From: Lactarius indigo
Lineage: Eukaryota > Basidiomycota > Agaricomycetes > Russulales > Russulaceae
Reading direction: 5' to 3'
DNA: 64,000 nt
Assembly (NCBI GenBank): GCA_025766275.1
Contig: JAFKAC010000033.1
Coordinates: 1-64,000 of the forward strand
Positions 1-10,057 of the stretch are shown one piece after another. Position 1 is the stretch's first letter; each line of letters opens with the position of its first letter. The notes beneath the pieces are model-generated. The model had not been told where the DNA came from. It saw nothing but the letters and a program-made list of their open reading frames with translations, and did no database searches. The translations under genes and the position numbers were made by a program.

Positions 1-1041
1 TAAACAAAGCCAAAGTGAATCTTGTTACATAACCTTTGACCCATTTTCGGTGATTCTGCCACCCCACACAGGGAGGAAGTCTGTTATATAATCACTTTCT
101 TTGTTCGCTGTATGATTCCACAGATACTCTGGCTTCCGCTCCCTCAGTTGGGCAACCTCCATCAAGAAAACTGTGTTCTGCGTTTCACGGGTGCTAGGGG
201 ATATGGTAGGGGATTGACTTTAGTCATCATTCTTGGTACGTTACGCTGTCTTGGTGACAAGATTGGTCTTGACTCTTGAGACCGTAGATGAACGAAGAGG
301 GTGCATTGAGTGCTTCCAGCACATGCCCATGCTCACCACCACATACGCACAGGGCCGCCGTAGTGATGAGCTGGGCTGGGCTCATAGCCCGGGTTGCCTA
401 GCCGTCAAAGTGGCCTCAAAGCCCTCGCCCGTGACTTGCCTTTCTCGCACCTCACGTCGCTGTCCCAGCGCGCTCAACCATGCTTATCATCTTCCATCAT
501 CTTTATATCCCTGGCTCATCAGAGTCGCTTGTCAACGCATCGGCTGCACCGCACTGTCGCGCTGCGCCATTGCCTCCTTCGCCGCCACTATCCCTTTCAC
601 ACTTGTCATGAAGACGCGGACGGGCTCCAGCCCAGTAATCAAGATAGTATATTTTTTGGGTTTCATTTTGTTTCTTACTGAGTCTCGGACGACCTCTATC
701 TCCCCAGCACTTGCAAGAAGTGCCCCCCACGCCGCACCCCTCAAATCCCCACCGTCACCGCCTCGCCTGCACGCAAACCCGCCGCTACCTCTACCCTTCG
801 CCACCAGGAGTCCACCGTCACCGCCACCCCGTCACAGCGCCATCACAACACAGCGTGCAAGCCCCTCTTCAAATCCCCACAACACCGACAGCGCGCAAAC
901 CCCCCTGCGATATCAACTCAACATGGCACACAAGTCCCGCCATGATGCAAGCCGCAAACGACGGAGGCCACTGGCGATGGCAGCAATATGGTGACAACAA
1001 CAATGCGGCGATGACCGCGACCGTGACGGAACGCCTCGCGC
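1..1041. other. no supported gene
   Basis: Several overlapping open frames exist here on both strands. None has a recognisable domain or a convincing splice structure. The plus strand is pyrimidine-rich between about 680 and 900, which by itself creates Pro/Ser/Thr-rich frames. I see nothing I can support. Confidence 0.5.
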
Positions 1042-1395
1042 CTCTACACCGCCACCTCATCCGGCGCCTGTGACGTCATCCTGCTCGACGGTACAAGTAT
1101 TGGCAACAGTGTCTCTGTTTCTGGTGCCGTTCCCACGAACACGACGTCATCGCCGGTAGGTCCTTTTCCTGTCCTCGCCCCCTTCGGCGTCGGCCACCGC
1201 ATCTTCATTGCTCATCTTATTGACGGCTCCTCTGCAGACGGCACCTCTTACCACCTCAGGCACTTCCGCTACCAGGACATCTAAAGGTTCAAGCTCATGT
1301 TCATCAGATGCCGCCTCGGCCATCCGTCTTGCAGGCAGTGGCGCTCCTGTTGGTTTCGTCACCATCGTAATGGGCGCCGACGGCCCCATTAAAGT
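1042..1395 (+). CDS. possible Ser/Thr-rich surface protein, 3' part
   Basis: A frame opening after a TGA at 1024 reads through a Gly/Ser-rich segment to a donor GTAGGT at 1156. The acceptor CTGCAG ends at 1237, giving an 82-bp phase-0 intron. The next exon begins TAPLTTSGTSATRTS, continues Ser-rich, and then gives a mildly hydrophobic stretch around SGAPVGFVTIVMGAD. That order, Ser/Thr-rich then small residues then hydrophobic tail, resembles the C-terminal region of basidiomycete GPI-anchored surface proteins. No signal peptide or start codon was found, so this would be a 3' fragment. An antisense frame over 1147-1672 rich in Arg/Ala and acidic residues competes with it. The call is an inference. 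Confidence 0.22.
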
Positions 1396-2197
1396 TTACG
1401 GTCCTTCGAGGTTCAGAATCAGCATCCTCTCAAAGTCCATCTTTTACTGCATCTTCAACCTCATTTCGTCTTGCTGGTGGGCGTCTTGGTGCTATCGCTA
1501 CTCGCTTGGAGCGTGCCATCGCTCGCTGGGCACGCGCAAACTGGGCAGACTCGTCTTCCTCACTAAATTCAGAAACATCATCAGACTCCGAGCGACCATG
1601 TCCACGACCACGGCAACCCAAGACAACAACACAGGCGGCGTTACGACAACTACGCGCCGACGACTGTAGCAACGGGAGGAGACGGAACGTCGTTCCCTTT
1701 ACTCACTACAGCGTATACTTATGTTGAAAAAGGAATATATTTTGTTGCTCCATTTCTCACATTTCCTTTTTTTTCACCTTTGGCTGTTGTCTTGCACAGT
1801 AACGGCGCTTTCCCACGACCAAGCCCGGGCCCCCTCTACATGGCCAGGCTGATGTTTTGAGCAAGCCCAAAAGGCCCAGTGACGCAGAGACGTGTTGAAA
1901 AACCCTACCAAAATAGATACAGTTTCCATGCAATGGCTCCCACCAAGCAAGGTCATAGTCGACAAAGTCGACGCCTAGTATACTATATGGCGGGAAAAGT
2001 CGTGACTGGATAGAGATCAAGCGAACGCAATCAACTGGAAACGATGGACTTCCCACAGGTACTCATACAGTATGTGAAACAACTCGGCTTGTGTCAGCGC
2101 TCAAATCGTTCAAGCTCAAGTGTCAAGACTCAATAGTCTGTAAGTAAGAGCGATTGAAATTAGAAATATTTAGCATCTCGACTGTTTAGTTTGAGAC
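1396..2197. other. no supported gene
   Basis: No frame here has a recognisable domain or good splice signals. The region lies just beyond the 3' end of the minus-strand gene that stops at 2198. Confidence 0.5.
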
Positions 2198-4720
2198 TTA
2201 TGCGATCACGTCGGAAGAATGGGCGAACGAATATTTCTCCATTTTCGGACACAACACGTGTTTTACATAGAGTGCTTCTCGACCTTCAAGCCATCTGGGG
2301 TCGTAGGCATTGATTGGAAGGCCTGTCGGCACATGCACCTTCTTATGAACTTTCTGGGACCCGATACGGATGTGAGGAAACGCGCCGCGCTTGTCAAGAG
2401 ACCAGCTATTGATATGGTTTCGGTGATGCAGCTGGTCAAAGACCTTGAGCCAGTTGTGTAGGTCGGGGTGTCGCCAATCGGGTTTGACAACTGTGTATGC
2501 GATCCGCTTCGAGTTGCAGTCGACATCAGATTCATCTGAGGACATCCCATTGGATCCCAATGCATCTAATATATCGAGGTGCCTTTTGAGTGGATCAAAG
2601 AGCTTGGCGATACCACGGCGGCGTTGAAACAACTACGTTGTACATGAGCAATTGGTTGCAATAAGGATAAGAGACCCACTCACTTGGTATTTGCGCTGTT
2701 GCCTGCTATGCTTAGACCTCTCAGAGGCCCTATCCGCTCGCGAGAGCGCTTCACGTTTGTGGCGAGACCTAAAACTCCTGATCCGATTGGTGAATGCTCT
2801 TTCTATCGCCTGGCGCATCTCCTGTGTATCATTGTACTCCATCTTCTGGACAAAATGATCGACGAAAACATGCCCAGCGGAGATATTCCAAGGTGACCTT
2901 GGTTCCCCCGCTATGTCGATCATGAACTCAGCAGTTGTGGCGTCACAAGCCTTTGCGCCATGACCTGTGTGCTCCCACTCGGTTGAAAACCTGGAAACCC
3001 GAGAAGGTTCAGGCGTGCGGCCATAGGGTGGGTTCTCCTTAAGGAGGCAGTCGAGTTCACTTCGGACCAGTTTCTGGACCAGATAAAGTTAGCACAGAAA
3101 TGTGTCGCAGGGTTGATGTTGGGCGTAAACTGACGGCCAGCACATTTTTTCTAACCCCTCGGCGCCTTGGACTTTGTCCACGTCGGCTTTGTCTCTTCCA
3201 ACCGCCGCTGGAACCACCCCCCTGGTACAATGAAAACCCTTATCAATCTGGACGGACATGGTGACGGTAGTATGACTTTCCTGCTGGTGACGTTCGGCGT
3301 CCTGGGAATTGGAGGGGGGCCCACGGTCAGCTCTCGGGGACCCACGCACATAGTGGCCACTCGATGGGACAGCCCGATGTTGGCTCAATCCACCATGGCC
3401 GCTGGGTATAGGTAGCGCTGGGGAAACCGTTGATGGCCTCGATGGTCGAGGTGACAAAGGCTGCAAGGGTTGCCTAGGCGGTGTGAAGGGCTGAGGCAAC
3501 TGCTGAGAATCCTTCACACTAATTAGTACTGAATGTATAAGCCAAACGAGAGAAAAGCGTAGGGCGTACCGCAAGACTGCTACTTTGGTATCCATTTTGA
3601 ACCGCTGTATCGTTACCTATGTCGAATTCCTCGGCTGATCTATATAGTTCCTGGTCCGAGTCAAAATCAAAGGGAACCGGGGAATCAGAAGCGTAGAAGT
3701 CTCGTGGGTCCCAGACATGCTCGTCCGGTGGTAGGATTTGCTCTACTTCAACCAAGCTTCTGTCGAAAGTGTCAATGACACTTGCCGGATGCAGTGCAGA
3801 CTTCGGCCCCACCTTCCATGAGGACTCTGATTTGTCCTCCCCTTGCCTCTACCTGGGTGCAATAACGCTGCTCGTGGAGTGGCTGTTAACTCGTCGAATT
3901 GCTAGTAATGTGATTGCCTCCGAGTCAGTATTAACACGTCCTAGCGGGGATCAAATATGGCACACCTCGGAGCCATGACTTCTATCTCCAATTCCTGTGG
4001 AAGAACCCGATCGGTGTCACTTCTTTCTTTGTGCTTGAAGCAAATTGAACGAGCTTTCCGCGACTCAAAGTAAAAAGTACTTACGCGTGTCATGTTCCAA
4101 GCCAGGTTCCGAGTCTGCAGCCGAAGTTAAATCGTGGCACATCTAGCCTAGGCACGACGATGGGATATTACCATCGCTGGACTGAGAATTGTGCCGCTTT
4201 GCGTGTCTCTGACGGGATATGTTATGGGCATCAGACTCGTCATCAGCATCAACGCTAGACATGTCTTCGTCCTCAGATGGGCTTGAGTCACGTGCGTAAC
4301 TGTTGTTTTCATGATCCTGGCGGGTACTAGTAGCCGCCCCCACACTGATAGACTCTGGTTCGGAGGTAGTCAAAGTCAAACAAATATTTGATTTTACATG
4401 CAATAGTACTCACTGAAAATACCAGGCCCCTTGTGACTGACGGTGGCTCTTGCCATGTCTAAGTAGGTCGAAGCGTAGTAACAGTAGGTATACCTTGCGT
4501 ATGTTTGCAGAGGCACTCAAAACGGGTACTTTGCATTTCTGGCGTCCGCATTACACCCATATATTATAATACACATTTCACCAAGAGTAAGGATCTGCAT
4601 TGTACTCCTTAAAAGGTCTCGGGCACCTACCATTGAGATGAAATGCTTAACGCACTCATTGTTACCCATTTCTAGTAAGAAAGCCGTCTGTTGCACCTCT
4701 GGATCTCCCCATCTCCGCAT
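2198..4720 (-). CDS. conserved Agaricomycetes hypothetical protein (GMSSDES family)
   Basis: This is a multi-exon minus-strand gene. The clearest part is the C-terminal half. A long exon (about 3060 to 2684) contains SPWNISAGHVFVDHFVQKM and a basic stretch. It is followed by a 51-bp intron (2633-2683, GTGAGT..TAG) and a last exon with LDALGSNGMSSDESD, a Trp-rich HPDLHNWLKVFDQL segment, LPINAYDPRWLEG and a stop at 2198. The order VFVDHF, basic linker, GMSSDES, LP-YDP-W matches a large uncharacterised family expanded in Agaricomycetes. Upstream pieces look like exons of the same gene: an ATG at 4720, an acidic Ser-rich exon near 4370-4143, an acidic exon near 3812-3590, and a Pro-rich exon near 3510-3089 with a possible branch site ACTAAT ahead of TTCTCAG. 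Exact 5' exon borders are uncertain. The function of the family is unknown to me. Confidence 0.65.
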
Positions 4721-5570
4721 CTATTGTCTTACTTCTCTGGACTAGTTTCTCTGACTCAACGTCGAGTCAACGACCCTCCAAGCGACCCTCGTTTGAGTGC
4801 CCGCGCTCTATGTGATTGTTATATTTGATTGATCAACTCGGCCAAGAACTCGGCCCGGCACAGTGCTAATACGTTGAATATGTGAACTGACACTCGAGCA
4901 CCGTAAGTTCGTAACCAAATTCTTTTGTTTGTTGCCTTTGGGCACCCACATGTTCCATCCGTGTTTGCAAAAACTGATTGGAAAAAACATGTTCTATTCG
5001 CACCAAAATAGCGCTTTCATCGGATATGAGTGCCTTGAGTTTCATCGGATATGAGTGCCTTGAGTGTCTAACTCGGTTGGCCCTACCGCTCTGCGTCTAT
5101 AGACTCGGATTTCCTCCTTTCTTAGCCGTCTCTGGGCTACTTGCTCATGACGCCGTGATATATAATGTCCTGTGTCAGTCGCTCATTCACCGCCATACTG
5201 TCTCCCAGCCCAATCCTGTCAGTTCAAATCATGACGACGAAAGTTCTGCATTATATGCCCGACCATGCTCTCTTGGCAGAGGACACTGAGAGGTTTGTAC
5301 TTCTCGTGCTAGACCTTCCATCTTGAGAGTGTGACTCATCGGAACTGGTTCAAGCTGCAGGCCCACTGTCAGTATCGCTCCGGAGTCCCACATTTAGCAT
5401 CGGCATGTCTGATTATCCTGTCATGCAGATATCAGAAAATACAAGCCCTTCATCGATGCACGTATCCACTAGATCTCCACAAATTGATGACGCCAACGAG
5501 GTACGAAACCTGCAACGCTGCAACGCGATGTACCATTCTAACAACGTGCCAAGGATCTAACTCCCAGGCT
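4721..5570. other. no supported gene; contains a 25-nt tandem duplication
   Basis: The spacing between the minus-strand gene starting at 4720 and a plus-strand reading frame near 5.6 kb suggests a divergent intergenic region. Apart from the duplication listed separately, I see no domain or clear exon. Confidence 0.4.
5015..5064 (+). repeat. perfect tandem duplication, 25 nt x 2
   Basis: The unit beginning TTTCATCGGATATGAGTGCC and ending TTGAG occurs twice head to tail (5015-5039 and 5040-5064) without a mismatch. A 25-nt unit is not a multiple of three, so if this were exonic it would shift the frame. It looks like a recent replication slippage. Confidence 0.9.
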
Positions 5571-6064
5571 TGGGACACCATTTGCGAAATCCGAGAAACC
5601 AGGCAAGAGACCAGGTGCCGAATTCGATACCCAAATAGATGGGACGAACGCTCTCAGTGTCGTAAATGGTCTGTGTCTACTCTATTTCATATGCCTCAGC
5701 TTAAATCTTCCAAAATGAAGCTCTCGGCGAGGGTAGTACAGCTTCTCAGTTCCACATCAGCCACGACACTGCGCTTGACACTGCGATTCCAATTCAGCAG
5801 CCTAAGTCAGAGCTAACGCGCGAGGACCTTTATGCGTTGCGTCAAGAAGTTCACACAGCTCTTCGGCGCATAATTGAGGTAGAAAGGCGTACGGGTATTG
5901 TGCGGAGTGATAGATCTCTCCGCCGCGAGCGCATCCAACTAGGTTTGGAAATTGCTGTAGCAGACAACTGGGTGAGAGCACGCGGACTTCCTTTCTTGAT
6001 AATCATTCTCGCCATAATTACTACGATAGTTCTAAATGCCTACAAGTACGCGTTCTCTAGTTGA
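5571..6064 (+). CDS. possible small tail-anchored membrane protein
   Basis: An open frame from about 5714 to the stop at 6062-6064 reads through GEGSTASQFHISHDTALDT, then an Arg/Glu-rich amphipathic stretch around LTREDLYALRQEVHTALRRI. It ends with a hydrophobic segment LPFLIIILAIITTIVLNAYK and a short tail. The order of charged, coiled-coil-like helix, single membrane segment and very short C-terminus fits a tail-anchored protein. An upstream frame at 5571-5660 (LGTPFAKSEKPGKRPG) could be an earlier exon with a donor near 5663, but the join is not resolved and no start codon is secure. No family is recognised. Confidence 0.35.
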
Positions 6065-6239
6065 CTCAGTAGGTATGCACAATTTTAATTAAGATCTTCG
6101 GGCCTTCCGACTAGCTGTAATTCAATTCCATACTCGGAAGCCGAAGGATGACGATAAAGGAGCAAGCGCGTTCGTTTCTTATTGTAGTTTGTAGTGTTCA
6201 GCAATATATATATAAGACGAAAGTTTGACACGGTGAACA

Positions 6240-7450
6240 TGCTCGAGAGCAGGTGCGTGAAGGGTTAAGGGATTAGCAACCACGAGCAGAACCGAAAGAA
6301 CCGAGGTTGACGAGACACGAGAGAGAAAGTCGGACACGTCGAAGAACAAGTGAAGAGGCGGAAAACTTAGGAAGGAAAGGAGAATAAGTCAAGGAAAGAG
6401 GAAGCCGTGAACGAGTTGCGAGGGTAGTACGACGCGCAAAGTCGAACAAGACAAGGAGGAAGCAAGTCAAGCGAAGAGACTCCTCATGTCAGCCGAAACA
6501 ACTAACACAAATAAAATGACCTAGAAAGAAGGGAGAAATGAGTAGTCAGTAGTACAAAATTCGAGTTTAGAGGGAGAGGGTCGATCTTAAGGGGCGAGGA
6601 GAAACGTTGCGCGAAGGAGGCAGCAAGTCAGGTGTCAGGTGTGGTGTCTTCGACTTTAACCTGACTCGGAAGGTGGCTTGATCACATAGAAGGACGTGAA
6701 GAGGAAACGGAGGAAAATGACTCAGGATTGAAAGCGAATCAGAGGCATATACAAGCGGTCTGTATCTAACGTCGAACGCGATCCGAGAATGTCGAAGTCG
6801 AGAAGTAAGAAAAGTAAAATGTAGGATGGTGAAAAGGTGAACAAAGAGTCAAGCAAAGAGTCTGTGGTGTAAATGCAGTCAACGAATAAAAACACGCGGT
6901 CAACGCGAAAAACATGAGTGGTAGGTAAAAGTAGGGGAGTCGGTGATCAGAGGTGCATAGCCGAACGACAGTGCTGAAGATGACGACAATGTGCACCGAT
7001 AGTACAAGAGAGTGTCGCAAAATCCAAAGAATATGGGCGCGCTTATGCCCGAGACAAAGAGCGCAACCCTAAGATGATCCGACGAGAAAAGGTGGCTCGA
7101 AAGGGGACGACACGGGCGGCGCGATAGAACCGAGATGGAGAATAAAAGAGTGGATGATGGAAACATGGCAGGCTTGAAGCCGTGCCGTCGGCGTCACAGT
7201 TGGAGGGCTTCGGAACAAGGTTATCCCAAGGTGTGGGTGATCGAGAAGCGTCCGACGATAACGGAAGACTGGATTTCGACGGGGCAAGGAACGGCAGGTT
7301 CGAGGGCAGGATGAGAGAGAAGAGCGTTTGCGATACAGTAGTTGGTCGGACCTGTAAAGGGTCACCAGTCCCAGTCCCAGACCGACCATTTTTACGGCAT
7401 CGTCAGACCAAGGGTGCGGGAAAGGGCGGAACTGCCTAGACTCGTAACCA
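6240..7450 (+). other. long purine-rich (G/A) tract, no supported gene
   Basis: For about 1.2 kb the plus strand is strongly enriched in G and A over C and T, with many GAA, GAG, GAC and AAG runs. The complementary strand therefore yields Ser/Leu/Phe-rich frames that look hydrophobic but have no domain. I treat those as composition artefacts. Similar blocks recur at about 31.86-32.06 kb and 33.17-33.76 kb. Confidence 0.5.
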
Positions 7451-7866
7451 GCCGTTCGAATGAGAGGATTTTTGAGGGTGTCGCAGCGACTGGAGGATCC
7501 TCGATTCTCCAGCGGTCCTTGCGCAGCCGGCACCCCCATAGAGCGAGCGGTCACCGGTCTAGGAACTGCCTTCCCTCACCTCAGCACTGATCAGAGTTTC
7601 AAGCAGGGCATCTGTGCCACGTTCCGACAGGTGCGGCTCAGTTGCAGACAATCATTCTAACTTACTTTGCAGCGATATCAATCGCTGATCAAACGGGTTG
7701 TAACTTAGCCCGAACGTTCTGATGAGCGCCAGAATTGTCTATACATTCTTTTGGATGCCGATCATAGCTGGCGTTCAACGTTCAGATTCCAGATATAGAG
7801 GACAATACCGCAAGAAAGCCTCTTTGAAACTGGAAGGTCGCTCACCTACCGTCCCCACCCCGTCAC
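7451..7866. other. no supported gene
   Basis: Mixed-composition sequence separates the purine-rich tract from the hypothetical gene that begins at 7867. No domain or clear exon was found. Confidence 0.4.
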
Positions 7867-8978
7867 ATGCCTCTACCGTCCAGTGCCAGTAATGATGACG
7901 ACGATTGTTTTTCTGTTCAACTCGATAGTAGCGAGATGTCTCCTAAGGCTCCAAAAGTGAGCTTTACCTTCTGCTTCAACAAGGGTACTGAGTCTACGCA
8001 GACGATCCTTCAGCAGAGATTCGCCATGAGACGGTATCATCTGGGGCAAGACGGCAGATTAACGAATCTGGCAAGGGCGATGGAGTAAGCCGTATAAACT
8101 TGATCATGACAGGACGTTCATCGCAGTGGACTGCCCCGTCACTAGCCAGCCTGTAGACAATTCAAGCTATACTACTCACGCGGCTGCTTCTGGCTCTAGG
8201 TAGCCTTTTTCTCCTTGCTATGCTATCTGCCTTGTCTGACCCACGCAATGTTTTGCTTTGAACAGTGCCGACGCGATAATGCATTCGATTGCAGCTATTC
8301 TGCAACCACACACATCCTCCCCTTCCGTACTCATTATCGCCCACGCCATGGCCAACTTGATGGCAGCAACATTTAGTGGAAATGACCTTGACCAGGTGCT
8401 GAATGCTCACCTCGACTCCTTGGCCATTTCCCCTCAGGTGAAGCAAGCGATCTTTCCCGCGCTACTTGGAATCGCAAAGTTCACAGAAGTACATGCGCAA
8501 AAGTGCGTGTACCGTCATTCCTACCCACGTGTTCTTATTATATCATCTCTGCTCCAGTGTTACCCAGCCGCAGGTGGTAATCGGGCCTCTAGGTCCTAAC
8601 TCAGGAGCTGCGGTCCCTAATGGCGCTCATACTAGTTATCAAGTGCACCAGCGACCATTTGGCTCCAGCTCTGGGAGCGGCTACACCATTTGGTGTTCTT
8701 CCAAGTCCAGCTCAAGTATTCAGTCGCCGCCTATTGTCCCACAAGCCAAGACAGGACATCTATATGTCCATTTTGACACATCTACCAATACCCATCAACA
8801 TTGGATGCTCGGCGTCGGTGGACAGTGGGAAAGCGTCTCGAAAAATGCGCAATATCCCCTCAATCCTGACCGGGTCCTATCCTTTCGCAACAATGGTGAG
8901 CCAAGCTGGGTTATGCGGGCAACAACGAACACAACGGAGACAAGACGGGAAAAGCGAGCAAGGTCAGTGGCTGGGTGA
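7867..8978 (+). CDS. hypothetical spliced gene, about 4 exons
   Basis: This gene has coding character but belongs to no family I recognise. Exon 1 starts at ATG 7867 with a Ser/Asp-rich N-terminus and SPKAPKVSFTFCFNKG, running to a donor GTAAGC at 8085. A short exon (about 8127-8201) is followed by an intron 8202-8267 ending TTGAACAG. The next exon encodes ADAIMHSIAAILQPHTSSPS and an alpha-helical region. A last exon (from about 8557) is Gly/Ser-rich, then has GHLYVHFDTSTNTHQHWMLG and ends with a basic tail at 8978. The phase between exons 1 and 2 does not fit perfectly with the obvious acceptor, so that junction is uncertain or broken. Confidence 0.45.
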
Positions 8979-9159
8979 TTGATTACCCGCAGTAGTAGGC
9001 TTGGTAGTAGGTTTGTATCTACATAAATGAATCGGCGTGCCGTTGGTCGACTGGTGTTGTGCATTGTCCACCTTACGTGGCTCTATAGTTAGGTGTTATC
9101 ATCTGTCTCTCTGCGACCTCGTGCGTGTACTAGTATCTCAAGAACTTAATATCGTTATC
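8979..9159. other. intergenic, nothing seen
   Basis: This short spacer lies between the hypothetical gene and the dispersed repeat. No motif is supported. Confidence 0.4.
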
Positions 9160-10057
9160 CTATGATGCCATTGTCCTCTTCAACACGATTTCCCAAAACT
9201 TAATCCGCGCGCATTGACCACAATCAGTTAGTGCGGATACGTTTGTGATGGCCCCACTATAGTGTAGGCCAGTGCCGTCTCTTGATACGGCCAAGGATAC
9301 GGCATCACTTGAGCTTAAGATCTTAAGCTCTCATGATCGTTAGTCCTCATTCTTTCATCACTGCGCCTGAGCGCCGTCAAGAGCGCCGGCGCATATTGTA
9401 GCCATAATTCCTTATGTGGCCGAACAATGGGCACGTTAATTGCATATGCCCCCATGGGGCCTGGCGAGCGTCTTGCATATCTCACAGTGGATCAATTTGT
9501 ATTGTTTCGATGCAGTCAAACAGTCAAACCGAATCGCTTGATCGACGATGAGGCCTCGATGAGGCATTGAACTGATTTCGCTCCACTCCAAGCGAAAGAT
9601 TCGCTCAAAAATGACAATTGTCTTCAGGTCCAGACTCGGAGAATGGTTATATGCGACCCAAAACGACTGTATTAAGATGACACACGTTCTATGCCATTGT
9701 TATGTACAGGTGTGATGTCTACCATCGACCTCATCAAGCCTCGTCTCAACACCACGAATTAGGCGGCCGAACACAAGAGCATGCCGACAGGAGTACGAAA
9801 GTCGGGACCGATTCCGACGATGGAACAAAGACAGAGGGAAATAGTGTCAATTGATTCGGCAGTTAGCAGATCGCTGGCCTGTTTGTGGTCGCCTTCCCTC
9901 TGGTAAGGTGGGGCTAATTCATCGGCGCGAGTCTCCCAAGTCTTGCAGGAACCGCCGCTCCACGTGTAGCACGCATTTCTTTCTGAACGGCTTGGATCGA
10001 GTCTCCGTCGATGAATTACATTTCATTGGAGGATAAATAACGTACCTGCAAGTTGCC
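9160..10057 (-). repeat. dispersed repeat, copy 1 (inverted relative to 28774-29450)
   Basis: The reverse complement of this stretch matches 28774-29450 through many blocks. Examples are GGCAACTTGCAGGTACGTTA, CAGAAAGAAATGC, CTCCCTCTGTCTTTGTTCCA, GTACATAACAATGGCATAGA, GGAATTATGGCTACAATATG and TTTTGGGAAATCGTG. Indels separate the blocks, and this copy is about 220 bp longer. The first block includes a GTACGT donor and a downstream CATTCAG acceptor conserved in both copies. The repeat may therefore be the 3' end of a duplicated gene rather than a pure non-coding element. Neither copy has a convincing long frame now. Confidence 0.75.
9311..9330. repeat. 20-bp perfect palindrome
   Basis: GAGCTTAAGATCTTAAGCTC equals its own reverse complement with no central spacer. 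It lies in a segment of about 100 bp that the related copy near 29.3 kb lacks, so it arrived with an insertion or was lost from the other copy. Confidence 0.9.

Noticed and set aside
1147..1672. Minus-strand Arg/Ala- and Asp/Glu-rich frames
   Set aside because: They could be two exons, but no splice junction was convincing, and the plus strand gives a cleaner donor and acceptor pair at 1156 and 1237.
6273..7166. Minus-strand Leu/Ser/Phe-rich frames that look like membrane proteins
   Set aside because: They arise from purine skew on the other strand. No domain, no consistent start and no splice structure was found.
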